A stretch of DNA of 64,000 nucleotides from Oxytricha trifallax (GCA_000711775.1 ARYC01018371.1:1-64000), one strand, 5' to 3'; positions 21,321 through 33,774 are shown, counted from the first letter of the stretch. Made by a program: numbers and translations. Notes: generated from the sequence alone by a model not told the origin.

Positions 21321-24149
21321 GTAATCTCATAGATAGGTCCTAGTATAAGATAAGCAAAATCTGTGATAAGTATAAATAATAATATTTAACGGAAATTTAA
21401 TAAAATAAACTGAATAGCTTGAAATTCTATATTTGAAAATCTTTTTTTCGCATTTTAACTTAACATAATATAATTATATCTTGCATTAAAAAATTAAATT
21501 CAAAATTAAGATTATAAAAGATATATTTTTTAAATAATTTATAAATAAACTTAAGAAAATTTTTTGTATCATACAAGAATATTAATTAACAAGCAAACAA
21601 ACTAATTAAACTCCAATATTACACAAAAAGAAAATATCTGCAGTAATCCTTTTTTAATTTAAAAATAATACTTTGATTTTAATTAATAATATTTGTTTGA
21701 ATAATTGTAATTAATAAAATTTAACTATATTATCATAAAACATTCTTTTAACTTTTAAAAATAAATAACATTAACATTATTTACTTCATTATTTTCTTTA
21801 ATGAAGATATTTTTTTTATTTTGATTGTTGATAAAATAATAAAATGTGTAGTTTTTGAATTAAATTTTGTTACATCTGCTAAAATCTATATGTATGATCT
21901 CAGTATAGAATAATCATAATTTTTAAGTAGTTCGTTCTCATAGCAAAAATTGTTTGATCCTTTGATATTCTTAAAAGAAGGAAAGATTTTACATCACTGA
22001 AATCTTGAGATTATTACAATGATAATTCTTTTGATTTAAAGAATAATTTTATATTACTTTACCATACTTATTATTTGTGTCTTATTTAATTAAATAAGAT
22101 AATCGAAGAGAGGTTTAAAAATATGCTTTTTTAGATTTAATTGTTTCATATAAATTCAATAGTAAAGTGATAAATAATTAAAAAAATGTTAATCTAAACA
22201 TAAAGATTCCGAAAGAATTGTAAACTTATGCTATTAAAAATATTTAAATAATATAAGCACCCATATTTATATAAAGCCTCCTACTAATGATGGTATATTC
22301 ATAATGAACTCTCATAATTTGATATTATGATTATAATTTTAAAGATAAAATCAAGAATTATAGGAGCATGGCCTGATTTTAAATCAAGATATTTAACGTT
22401 TTTATCCAAAAAAGATTATATTGTTTTAAAATGAGTTTATGCATTAATTTAAATCATGAATAAATATGTTAATAAGTAGCTTGTAGTCACTTACTTAGAA
22501 ATATTCACAAAATACTTTTAACTCTTTATATTTGAATATGATCAATATATGAGAAGCATTCTATTATTAGGCAATAAATCAAATAATTTATTTTTTATAA
22601 ATATTTTATACAAAAGTTGATCTGTAACGCAAGCTTTGGATTTATTTTATTTAGTTATTATTATTTAATAAAATACTGTATGGAATTTCAATTCATTAAA
22701 TCCTCTATTCATTAATTTCAAACTCTTTGAAAGTTTTTAATAGTCACTTTTTACGGTAATAGCCTAGATCTTCTACTTACCTCTTTTGATTCGTTTGGTA
22801 TATTTAGGTATTCTTATAAAAATTTAGCCTATTATTATAAGAATTTTGAGGTAAATTTATTAGAATAAATATCATGATTTTTATATCAGAGATTCTAAGA
22901 TTAAAATTATGATGAGAAAAATTGAAAAATCACTATTAGACTGTGTTCTCCCTATGATGTAGCTTGTATAAGTGGAAATAATGGTAAGAGCTTTGATGAA
23001 ATTGAATTTATTTAGTTAAATTAAAAAGAAATTTAGGTTTTTATTGCTGAAACACAAAAGAATAGGAAATTTCTAAAAATTATAAAAACAAAAAACTGCC
23101 GTATAATAGAAAGCTTAAATATATTTACAATTTATAGCATAAAATGTCTAATAAACCATAGAGTTATTTCATTTATTTTTCATAGTTTTCTAACTGTCCT
23201 ATTTATTATTATGAGAATATTATTTTTTATATAGTTTTTCTTAAATAATTCTATTTGAGCTGAGCAAGGATGTACAATTATAAAAAATACATTATGCGAT
23301 GTTTTATTTTCAGGCGCGTTATATGCATTTAATATTTCTTCTTATTTTTAATACTCTGAATTTATATGTTCTGTCTTTAGCTCTTAATTTCACAAGTTAT
23401 ATGTTCACTTTCATCATTAGGTTTAATTTGTACCATAAAAGCAAAAGTTAAGCATAAATAAAAGAAATTAAAGTAAAATATAGAGCAAAGAGCTATATTG
23501 CTTATAAGTGCTTTTGTAAATAGAGATTGCTCAAAGCCACTTTTACTAATAAAAATGTAATCATTTTCTGTTTTAATTTGAGATATTAATAATTTTTGAT
23601 TTTCAAAAAATTCATATACAATAATACACACAAAGATATAATTATATCTATATTAAATTGTTGTAATTAAAAAAAATAAAATCAAATAATCATTATTATC
23701 GCTCTTTTATAATGCAATCGAAACTTTACGCTTAAGTTTGTTAAATTATAACTGAAAATGTTGTTTTTTTTTTAATTTTCTTATTTTAAGTTTCTAATTC
23801 CTTATGAGGCATTAAAAATACGGGTTAAACAAAATTATAACAAATTAATTTGATCTTAGTTATATATATTAAAAATAAGCAAACTTTTAATAGCTTAAAT
23901 GTATATAAATTTGATAGAACACATAGTTATAGTTTAATAAAATTTACAACAAAATGTTAAAAGATTCAAATTTTATATGTTATAGCTTAATGAAAATTGC
24001 ATCATCAATAATTATCTTAAAATTATAAGAATTAATTTTGATAAAAATTTAGAATTGATAAATATCATAATCCATTTATTATATGATTTTATAAAATGTT
24101 GATAATTTAGATCTAGTGCTCTTCAATAAAAACTTATAAAATATCATTT
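21321..24149. other. AT-rich stretch, no gene supported
   Basis: Nearly 3 kb of very AT-rich sequence. The minus-strand frame at 23377-23631 has no compositional support. No repeat match noticed. Confidence 0.5.
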
Positions 24150-25310
24150 GAAATTTGTCATAGCACCTGAATCAAGCAGCTCCTTTGCAAGCTGAGTGCA
24201 GACTTCTGCTTATCTGTAACCTCTTAAAATTTCTCTCCAGCTAACTGGTGTAATATCAAAACAAGGAGAGAGAAGTTGTTTCTCCAGGGCTTTATCTTTA
24301 TTGATCCCATGTAGTTAGTCCCAATAATATAGGGATTTGAATTTTTGTTTGTTTGAAATATTTAAGCTCCTTAGATCTGAGCTCTTAAAAAAATACTGAT
24401 GTTCAATAAGAATTATCATTGAAATTGATTTTGATGTCTGAAGATTTAAATAGAGATGAACAATATTTTATTCATGGAGATTTGCAATTGATAATGCCGC
24501 ACTTACAATGCATCTTCATTTAACAACTCTACGATGCTATAGATTCAGTAGATCACCCAAGTTCAAATCATACTCCTTAAATCAATTGAGCAAGTAAGTA
24601 GGGCTAAAATAAATTTTTGTGATGTAGTCTATAGTATTAATTTTTGTGTTTCTCTAAATTGAGTAGCCAGATAACGTCTGTTTAAATTCTATCTAGTTAG
24701 AGTGCATATTATTTCAGGGTTACTATTTGATGTTAAGAAAAAGCCAAGCAGTTATAAGTGAGTGCAGGTCTCTTCTAAATCAACTCTTCTATTGATTTTA
24801 TAAGAAAACTTATCTCTTAACCTTTTTGTTTTATAGTTTCTTCAAAGTTTTAATGGCTGTTTGAGATTATTTTATTCTGTACTTAATCGGGTATGTTCTC
24901 GTTTTTTTAGGACCCAATTAATTTAATTCAGAGTAATCCTTTAGTGAATTATCAATATTAGAGTTCTTAACTTAAAGTTTCGGGTATTTGATTTCCTAAT
25001 TTGAATTAAGTGCATCTGTGTGATCTGATTGCGGTTAGACAACCTATGAATTAAAATTAAACGCATAAATCTTTGTTATTTACTAATGGAAGATGCCTTG
25101 CTTTGTGAAATCAGCTTCCTTATCAATAATTAGGTACATTTTTAGGAACTTAATTGGGTATATACATTAAAGCTTTGTCAAAAAATTAAAAAAAAGAACC
25201 AGTCCTTTGATTTCAAATGAGCGAACCTTCCATGCTTCCTAGAATGAGTTGATGTGCCCTCTATATTATTATTTGGTATAGTCTTTGTCACAAAGTGGCA
25301 AGTATAGGAA
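24150..25310 (-). pseudogene. Zinc-finger/kinase gene of diverged TBE-like fossil F2
   Basis: Minus strand. Near 25310-25230 a decayed C2H2 finger is visible across two frames (a TCHF half and a CDKDYT...GH half). Further on, ALSIANLHEQNIVHLYLNLQ aligns with the TBE catalytic loop region GIKELHKLGFVHRDLKPEN, followed by an open stretch of about 130 codons to a TGA near 24155. The catalytic HRD Asp is absent. Finger then kinase, in TBE order, left of the 22-kDa-like relic at 27640, identifies this as the third gene of F2. Confidence 0.6.
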
Positions 25311-26091
25311 GTGTAAGATATTGTATTTCTAGGCTTATTTATGTTATTGCTCATTTATGACTTAACTTTTTTTTAATCATTAACTTTTTCTATTAAACAA
25401 AGTTAATTAAATTATACTTATCATTTTTTATTGTACAGCTTGAACCTTCGACAAATGAAGATAAGAAATCGTCATCTGAAAATATACACTGCTCAAAGAT
25501 GACATACTGCAAGAGATTCTTTTAATATTTTTTCCATTTCTTATAAAATAGCTTAAATTATAAAATTATTATTGATAAACACAAACTTTACGTAATTTCT
25601 ACTTCTGCTTTGAACTACAGCTATACCAACTTCTTGGCAATTAAAATTTTTCTGATTAATGGTCATTTAAAATTATAATGTTTAGGTTGCTGTTGTTGGG
25701 GATGGAGTACTAGTAGAATATTTTGTTTTCATATGAGTATATCTGATCATTCATCTTTGAGATATAGTAAAAAAATTGATGTCTAAAAGTGGAACAATTC
25801 CATATAACGTTAGCCATTTTTGTATAATAATTATTCAGTTTATTATTAAAAATTAATATTTAAATATTATATTGTAATATTGGTCACAATTTCTTTCTAA
25901 GTATTAAACAATATTTTATAATATAATTTCATTAATTAATTGTATTTTATATTTAGCATAAGATAACCAGATATATAACAAATATAAAAACTAAAATTCA
26001 GGACATAATATTAACTATAAATTTCATAAAACCTGAGTAAAGCTAAATTTAACAACAAAATGCCTTAAGGGTGGCCCCAAGGGCCCTTTTT
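25311..26091. other. AT-rich part of fossil F2, nothing decoded
   Basis: Between the zinc-finger relic and the large palindrome. Expected to contain the N-terminal part of the F2 kinase gene and its upstream region, but I can align nothing. Bases 26065-26095 are locally GC-rich just outside the palindrome tip. Confidence 0.35.
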
Positions 26092-27194
26092 AGGGTGGGT
26101 CTAAGTCGGTGCAAATATTTTTTCACAAAAAACGTCAAAATCTAAGTCGGTGCTGGATTAATTTTTGACCTTTTTTATCCAATTGATCAATCTACTCACC
26201 ATAAAAAAATATATTTGTTTATTAAAAATTGCTTCTCATCTTTTGAGTCAAACTCCTTTATTACATCTAGATCATATGGCACTAATATTTTAGTTAAAAA
26301 TCATATTATTATTATTTCAAAAATATTTTTGGGGGGGGGCGATATCTGAACCTATGCTGCAGTATCTGAACCTAATGTATTTTATAATGTTTGCATACAT
26401 GATTCTAGTCAATTTAGGGTCGAAGAACATGAATAAACAATTTTTAATAACAAGGCATCACTCTAGAGGATAGAAAAAATTACATTGAGTATCTGTTTTA
26501 TTATAAAGTTATACATAACTTTTCTCTTTTTTTTCACATGTTTTTATTATTCAATTTTTTATTTTAAACAATTAAACATACACGAGTCGTTGTAAATGAC
26601 ACCAATCAAGATAATGAAATTCTATGATAATACTAGTTTAGCATAAAAAATGCAATGATTAAGTATATAACTCATCGCAAGTTATGTCATTTACAACGAC
26701 TCGTGTATGTTTAATTGTTTAAAATAAAAAATTGAATAATAAAAACATGTGAAAAAAAAGAGAAAAGTTATGTATAACTTTATAATAAAACAGATACTCA
26801 ATGTAATTTTTTCTATCCTCTAGAGTGATGCCTTGTTATTAAAAATTGTTTATTCATGTTCTTCGACCCTAAATTGACTAGAATCATGTATGCAAACATT
26901 ATAAAATACATTAGGTTCAGATACTGCAGCATAGGTTCAGATATCGCCCCCCCCCAAAAATATTTTTGAAATAATAATAATATGATTTTTAACTAAAATA
27001 TTAGTGCCATATGATCTAGATGTAATAAAGGAGTTTGACTCAAAAGATGAGAAGCAATTTTTAATAAACAAATATATTTTTTTATGGTGAGTAGATTGAT
27101 CAATTGGATAAAAAAGGTCAAAAATTAATCCAGCACCGACTTAGATTTTGACGTTTTTTGTGAAAAAATATTTGCACCGACTTAGGCCCACCCT
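26092..27194. mobile_element. Large, nearly perfect palindromic element (1103 bp)
   Basis: Left arm 26092-26600 and right arm 26686-27194 are both 509 bases and inverted copies; reading them against each other I see no length difference and one mismatch near the tips (TGGGTCTAAG against TGGGCCTAAG). The 85-base centre (26601-26685) is unique and AT-rich. The arms carry doubled motifs: CTAAGTCGGTGC twice near each tip, and G9 followed by ATATCTGAACCT and GTATCTGAACCT deeper in. No coding frame is credible. Tips begin GGGTGGG; the flanks suggest a possible TTTTTA duplication. It sits inside fossil F2. Either a very young foldback transposon or an assembly artefact. Confidence 0.85.
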
Positions 27195-27639
27195 TTTTTA
27201 TACTAAATTAAAAAAAAATGGTTTTGGGTAAAATTACATTCCTAGTAAAAGACTTCAAAAATTCAATCCCCTTTTTTAGATTATAAGGGAAAAGCACAAC
27301 TTTATAATTACTTAGAGAATTGTATCTTATTACAATTGTGGCAGATACAGAACAGAAACCAATTTAATGATTCTATTTAGGCAAGATATTTAAATTTGAA
27401 TGAGAAATTTAAAACTTGAACTTAATTTCCCAAATCTATTAGTAATTAATTAATAGCAAAATTGAAAGATCCTAAGCTAACTTAGATAACAGTCAAATCA
27501 ACACACAGATCCCATCCATATAGTTAGAAGGTTTGCTATCCAGCAAAGTGTACTGTTGCAATTATTTCAAAATCCAGTGTAAGAACCAAATCTTAAATTT
27601 ATCATAGGTAATATGTTCATTCCTCCCTATAACAATGTA
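27195..27639. other. AT-rich part of fossil F2
   Basis: No frame supported. By comparison with F1 the 5' half of the 22-kDa-like gene should lie here, but similarity is not visible before about 27640. Confidence 0.35.
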
Positions 27640-28021
27640 AAATGAGATTTATAAAAAGATTTTCTTAGAGGTTCCAAAATAATTATCAAGTCAAATGAGA
27701 TCATTTGAATCAATATCCCTTACTTTCTTGAATTAAGCTTAAAGCAGATTTGGGCCGAACTACGCGCTGTTGATGAATTGAAAAAGTATTCAAATATCTA
27801 CGACAATGCTGATAAACTCCCTGACCGCAATTATTTTTTTGGCATTCTAGGAACTCTTAAGAGTGAATATTTTTAAAATAGTTAAATAGCAGTAGATAAG
27901 AGTTGCAGGGGCACAAATTTAGGGAAACCAGAAAAAAATTATCATTTGTAATGAACTTATGGAGCTTCTCTATAAGAACCCAACCATTTCTAGTAAGATA
28001 GAATTTTTGAAGAATAAGTGA
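27640..28021 (+). pseudogene. 22-kDa-like gene fragment of diverged TBE-like fossil F2
   Basis: Plus-strand frame with KDFLRGSK, IPYFLELSLKQIW, KLPDRNYFFGILGTLKSEYF, and in a second frame ICNELMELLYKNPTISSKIE. TBE-B has SFLRAILC, IPNYPEILVTKLY, KLPERNYFFGILATIKGDYL and ISESWLSELQKHPYISSKIC at the same places. Similarity to the F1 copy is equally clear. At least two breaks. Its 3' end runs into the foldback at 27996-28757. Confidence 0.75.
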
Positions 28022-28757
28022 AATTTAAAATGGAATCTAGAATTTGAATTTAAATGCACAAAAAGCAACTAAGAAAAAAGCTTTTTCTCAAATTTAGCTC
28101 CAGAGTGGCCAAATTTTAGGTAGATTTTTCTCAAAGTAAATTTATCACATATACCCAAGTTATTCTGAGTAGAAATTACAGCTGTGCGGTTTATCTTGAT
28201 TTCTAAGCCTCCTCATATTTTTTTAGCACTATTTTCGGTTCTTAATTCACAGTATACATCTAGGCTCTGTAGGCCTTGTATGCATAAATTCTTAATTATA
28301 TTAATTATTGTTTATTAAACTTTTAAAAATTTAATTATAAATTTATTAATTATTCTGTTAATTTAATTTCTCTATAGAGATTCCTTATTAAAGTTAACCA
28401 TATTTAATTTTTAATAATTTTTATTTTATTAAAACATGACAATAATTAATATAGTTAAGAATTTATGTATATAAGGCCTACAGAGCCTAGATGTACACTG
28501 TGAATTAAGAACCGAAAATAGTGAGAAAAAAATGTGAGGAGGCATAGAAATGCAGATAAGCCACACAGCTGTGCTGTCGACTCAGGATATCTTGGGTATG
28601 TGTGATAAATATACTTTGAGAAAAATATACCTCAAATTAGGTCATTCTGTGCTATATTTGAGAAAAAGCTTTTTTATTAATTGCTTTTTGTACATTTAAT
28701 TTCAAATTCTATATTTCATTTAAAATTTCACTTATTCTTCAAAAATTCTATCTTAAG
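27996..28757. repeat. Imperfect foldback (762 bp) overlapping the end of the F2 22-kDa-like relic
   Basis: Left arm begins TAAGATAGAATTTTTGAAGA at 27996 and pairs with the segment ending at 28757; both arms carry AAAAAGCTTTTTCTC, an AGGCTCTGTAGGCCTT-type core and GAATTAAGAACCGAAAATAG. Arms are about 350 bases with frequent mismatches, around an AT-rich centre near 28320-28430. The left arm contains the last codons of the 22-kDa-like gene, so an inverted duplication of local sequence is an alternative to a transposon insertion. Confidence 0.75.
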
Positions 28758-29119
28758 ACAAATCTTTTATAATTATTTTTTAAAATTGAAAGAAAAGGCA
28801 GGGCACCTTCCCATTGGAATCAGGAATCCTAAATTAGTCGAATTACCAAAAAACGAGAATTGAGTGAAATTACAATTTCTTACTCTGATTATGTTGGCAA
28901 CCAAAACGAAAATTAAAAGATAAAAAAGAGGGGTAATAAAAATATAACCTTAATTCAAGCCATTAAAAACAAAAGTTCTTTAATATTTGATAAATTAAAA
29001 CAAAAAATTTACATAATCATCCCTTATCTATTAAATCAACTTAAAGTTGCATTTTATTTATATGCCTTTTTTCTGTTTTAGTAAAATAGCTTTACTTAAT
29101 ACTAAAAATTGCGTTCCTT
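28758..29119. other. AT-rich interior of fossil F2
   Basis: Lies between the foldback and the transposase relic. The plus-strand frame 28681-28863 spans the foldback edge and is not a gene. Nothing else seen. Confidence 0.4.
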
Positions 29120-29914
29120 CCTTTATAATAGTTGAAAAAATTAAAGTTCCTTTCAATTTATATCTTTTTATACTATAGCTTAACTCGAGAAAAGATTTAT
29201 TCTTTACAGTTATACTCTGAGGAATAGGGGGCATTAAAAATAAATCTCAACCCATTGGCATATATTTTATACTTTAAGGACCAACTGAGATGAGCGCACA
29301 AGTTATCTATAAATAGTATTTCCTTTTTGCATTTAAAGAAGCTTTCAATAATTTCAAGCCCTTAAATTAAGTCTGGAATTATGATTGACTTTTCTTTAAT
29401 TACGTACCCTAGAAGCCCTTATTTTCCAGAAATGAATACAACGCAGCCAGTGTTTTTATATTAATACCTCCATTTCTGAACATCATAATTTGATAAGGAC
29501 CAGTCCACTATCATAAAGTTGCTTAAAAAATAGTCTCATCTAAGTAAATTATACTATCCTATTGGAAGTAAGCTTCGTATATTCAGGGATAAGAATGAAG
29601 TTAAGCATCTTAAATTTATGTTTCTTAGAAATTGAAATTCTAAAGGAAGATTTCGATTTTTTGTATTTCAAGCCATTAGATAGATAAATGATTTTTAAGC
29701 TGAAAGAAGAAATCATAGAGTAAGGAAACTTTCGAAGAAATATTTCAGCCCTATCAACAATAGAGTATAGTTTAAGTTCCATTAATGTATTTTGGTTGAT
29801 CAAATAGTTTAGTTGGTCAAGAGTCAAGTTCAACGCTTTTTTCTTATTCTGTTTACAGTAATTATGCAAGTTTAATGGATTAATCCAGACTCTTCTTATT
29901 ATGTTAAGGCGCAA
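29120..29914 (-). pseudogene. DDE transposase of diverged TBE-like fossil F2
   Basis: Minus strand. The N-terminal part (29914-29549) contains RAEIFLRKFPYSMISSFSLK and GLKYKKSKS, matching F1 (RALLFHRIFPEKK, GISFKSTRS). Then IIYLDETIF carries the first catalytic Asp, LFIDNLCAH the second, and FNAPYSSEYNCKEQIFSRVK the third acidic residue. I count 34 residues between the second Asp and that Glu, as in DD34E enzymes of the IS630/Tc1-mariner type. The region between the first and second Asp is poorly preserved. Several frame breaks; not functional. Confidence 0.8.
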
Positions 29915-30718
29915 ACCAAAAAGATTTCCTATTTTTTTATAACTAAAATAAGTTAGTTTAGCATTCGAATGATCCTAATCTCTATATCAAAGCTTAAGAA
30001 GTTGTTTTATAACTTCCTCATTATAGTACTATAAATAAGTTACCTCATTTTAACTTTATTTATATTAAATATATAATTCTCTTTTTTTTCAAAAAATGAT
30101 TCTTATGAATATTTTACAGCTTTATTATTTTTAAATGTTTAATTATATTAAAAAAATAGAGGGTTAAGATATTATAGCCTTATTTTCACTTTTTCCTTAA
30201 GAAAAATCTATCTTACAAAGTGTTTATAAATAGATAAATTCATTGAAGACAAGCTGGATTTATTAATTAGAATTAATTTTAAAGCAAATTAATAAATTAT
30301 CACTCTTAATACTTAGACATTATATAAAGTAGCAACTTAAATGGAATATGTTTAATAAAAATAAATAAAGATTTATATATAAAACCCCATTAGTAAATGT
30401 TTAATGAAATTTGGTTGAAATGTTAAAATAATAAATGAAAAAAAATAAATTAGATTTGAAAGAATTCTTAAATGTTACTTTTTCTTAAAGTGATATATAA
30501 AAATAGGCAAAAATTATTAATAATTTATTTTAATTAATTACTTCTAAATACTTAGAGTTAGATAATTTGGGTTTTTCCTCTAATACAGTTACTATTTCTG
30601 ATTCGTAAAACTTTTTTGTATTATTTATAGTTTTTATTATTCGTGCCTTTCCAACTATACTTATAACTCATAAATCCTAATAGTACTTAAGAATTTCTCT
30701 AAGTGAAAATATATTTAG
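29915..30718. other. AT-rich stretch, right edge of F2 not resolved
   Basis: No A4C4-type telomeric tip is visible, so the outer boundary of F2 cannot be placed. A single AAAACCCC at about 30383 is not accompanied by a second repeat. Confidence 0.4.
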
Positions 30719-30726
30719 TTAAAGCC

Positions 30727-31168
30727 GGGGGGGGAAGTTTCCTGCCCAAAAAGGTAGTTTCCTGCCCCCAACATTAAATTTTATGTTTTTGCAATAAACT
30801 TAATAGAAACAAATTAATTTCAATTTCAATAACCATAACCATGTACTATACATCATTAATTATTATATAATTTTCAAGGTACATAATTATTCGTTATCAA
30901 ATTATATATTATTGACAAGGCTAAAATAAGTGTTTTTTTTAAATAATTAATGTAATTTTCATTAAATTTAAATTGATTATCAAGGTAGAAATGATATTTG
31001 AAGCTAAATTTAAAAAAAAAACTACATAATAATAGATGATAAAGATTCTTTGAAAATTATAAAAATTGCATATTTTTATGTATGGGGCAGGAAACTACCT
31101 TTTTGGGGGCAGGAAACTTCCCCCCTTGGGTGCATATAAAATTTTGGGGCAGGAAACTTCCCCCCCCC
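30727..31168. mobile_element. G-run MITE (442 bp) with 8-bp target duplication
   Basis: Starts with G8 and ends with C9, flanked on both sides by TTAAAGCC (30719-30726 and 31169-31176). Each end bears a doubled motif, AAGTTTCCTGCCC then GTAGTTTCCTGCCCC, in inverted orientation; the right end has one extra copy of the G-run/AAGTTTCCTGCCCC unit. The centre is AT-rich and non-coding. An exact 8-bp duplication is typical of hAT-type transposition, which is the likely source family, though the tip sequence itself does not prove it. Confidence 0.9.
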
Positions 31169-31176
31169 TTAAAGCC

Positions 31177-33120
31177 TATTGCTCTGTTAATTAAAAGAAA
31201 ATCGCAGATTCAAAATCTCTTTCCAAAATAATTCATAAATATTTCAAATTATGATACTTAAAATCAAAGTTAGAAAGTAAAATGGTAGTATTAACACTAT
31301 GCTCAGACAGTCAAAGCAATTATTTTATTTCTTTTAGGAAGAGTTCGAATCTCTTGAAACTCACATTTTTTAATGATAATAGAGTTAATGAAGCAATATG
31401 AGTATTTTAGTTCAATATATGATTTATTAAAAATTTAACAACTCTCTTATAACTAATAATTTTAGTCTTTTAACTTAATAATAATAAATAGTTTAATTTA
31501 ACAATATACTTTCAATGGGGAAATTAATAAAAAATCAATCATATATTGATTGTTATTTAATTACCTCTAATTTGATAGGCTGAAACTAATTTGATAATTT
31601 AAGTTATTAATCAAAACCTAAGAGAAATAACTTTTAATCTGTTAAATTAAATTGGTATAATGTTTCCAAACAATGTTTATAATATTAACATTTTTTTCTA
31701 ATGATGAAATAATTAAACATATATATTATTATTATTATGTTTCATATCAAAGATTTATACTTTCCTCTGATATCTAAATATGTAGTCTCATAAAACATAA
31801 TCATAGTTCAAAATATAAAATAGTATATAAATAGCTTTTCATTAAAAAATAATTTGACTCTCTATCTTTTAAATTCATCGTTAATTGCTCCTTTTTGGAT
31901 TTATAAAATATTCTCTCAATTAATATTATTTTATCAATAACAATTTTGCATTTAAATAATTATTATATTTAAACTGAGCTTTTAATGATTTAATTAGTAA
32001 ATATTAGATAATAGAGGATTGTTTCAGAGAATAAGTAAATGGTTGATACAAAGTACTCTCTTAAATATTCAACTTCTGGAAATAAAGTAGTACTTGCATT
32101 TTATTGTCCTTCATCTTTTTTTTTTAAGAGACTTAATTTCTACAATATTCCATTTATCACTAATTTAAATAGTGAAAAACTATTATTTTTATATCTTTCT
32201 TAATAGTAAATAAAAAGTTAATAATTGCATAATATTTTATTGACTTTAATAAACCTTCGATCTAAAATTATAAATTTAAGAAAATTTTACTTAAATTTTT
32301 AACAACTAAACAGAGCCATTCAATGAAAATAGAGCATGTCTGAATTTCTAATTTTCTTTTATTTGAATTTTATCTAAAATCTTTTTTTATTTTAAATCCA
32401 AAAGGATTATATATTTTTCACACAATTTTTTAAGTTACGAGATATTGATGAGCTCTTTCTAGGCAATAGAGCTAACATTAAAATAAGTTTTGTCTTAAAT
32501 TTTAATAATCTAAAACATATTTGGATTTTGTCATAATTTTTAAAACTGGACAAACTATATACACTATGTTTCTATACTTAAAAATAGTTTTTAATTATTA
32601 AATTAAATATATATATAATTGATTAAGAATAAATCAAGCATGAAACCACATTATGTTTTGTTCGAAGCCGATTTGATTTAGTAGCTCTTTAATTAATGTT
32701 TCAATTATTTATCTAAAATATACATAATATTGGTTTATTGCCTTAATTTTATTTTGGAATTTAAGGTAATTTTTGGTATATTTCAAAATTATACTCATCT
32801 TAATAAAATATTTTTTAAAAATATGCATACTTATTTGTATATTTATTAGAAAGTCAAAAAAACTTATTAAAATTGAAATGAAAAATTTTATTTTTAGATA
32901 AAAATAATAAATAATTTTGATTTAAGGTTTAGATTTTTAGTTAAGTTTACTTAAAATATTATACTTTCGCAAATTAATATATTTATAAAATATAAATTTT
33001 GAATTAAGTTAGAAAGAAATATCTTATTATAATAATTACAACTGTTTTCAATTATAAGGGCTTGCGATTATATATTATAAAAGAAAATAAAAATTATTTA
33101 TAAATTACGATAAAAATTAA
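31177..33120. other. AT-rich stretch, nothing recognised
   Basis: About 2 kb of AT-rich DNA. A T-arm-like hairpin near 31338-31356 was considered and rejected as a tRNA. Confidence 0.5.
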
Positions 33121-33546
33121 ATGTCATCTAAGAAACCACCACATATAAAAAGGATGATAAATTATTGTTTTTATTCTATTACCGAATAAATATTAAAGTT
33201 ATTTTATTTACAGTAAGAAAATCTTGATGATCTAGTACCTAAAAACGAGTGTCATTTTAAGACAATATTCGAGTTAAAGCAAGAAACAGCCACTATTTCT
33301 AGATAAGATTTGAATGGGTTTCAGTTTAAGACGAGGATCAGATAGGTTTTCAGAAGCATGACACTGCAATTTCACTTTTGTCTATAGGAATTCTCTATAG
33401 GATTTCCACTGTTGCTAGACTGATTTCCTCTAATCCCATATGTGTTATCTCAAGGATTCTCCTAATCGAATCCCTCAAGACCTAAATTGAGTGCATGCAC
33501 TTAAACAAATATCAAGTTCATATTCATCTTGAAGTCATAGTCCATT
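33121..33546 (+). CDS. Candidate host coding segment broken by TBE-A, unknown product
   Basis: ATG at 33121 starts MSSKKPPHIKRM and the frame is open to TGA at 33421-33423, including VPKNECHFKTIFELKQETA. From about 33303 the third frame reads better and runs to the transposon: IGFQKHDTAISLLSIGILYR, RLISSNPICVISRILLIE, HLNKYQVHIHLEV. GC content is well above background. The AT-rich part 33150-33215 ends TTTACAG and might be an intron, though it also stays open. TBE-A begins at 33547. Removing the transposon with one ATT joins this frame to CIIKQRARQSDQLENVRQ at 37569 onward. Unknown family. Confidence 0.5.
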
Positions 33547-33774
33547 CAAACTCCAAAACCCCTTCATGAAGTTTATAAGTGCTTTGATTTGTAGGGAATT
33601 TGTTTGGGGTTGGGGTTATTGATTAAATGCGAGACCAAAATAGCAAGCTTTTGGGTCTATTTATGATGAAGAGTATATAGATTTAGTGTTTAAACTACGA
33701 TATGGTTTGATATATATATATACAGTGAATAAGTGAAACCAGTACTAAACTACAAGTCTATTGCACTGTTCTTA

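Noticed and set aside
23377-23631. 84-codon minus-strand open frame
   Set aside because: Expected by chance in AT-rich DNA where only TGA stops; no compositional island.
31330-31360. tRNA-like T-arm (AAGAG TTCGAAT CTCTT) before a T-run
   Set aside because: No matching acceptor or anticodon stems upstream; a complete cloverleaf cannot be drawn.
33597-33620. GGGGTTGGGGTT-like sequence suggesting telomeric repeats
   Set aside because: It is part of the subterminal region inside TBE-A, not a chromosome end or a second element tip.
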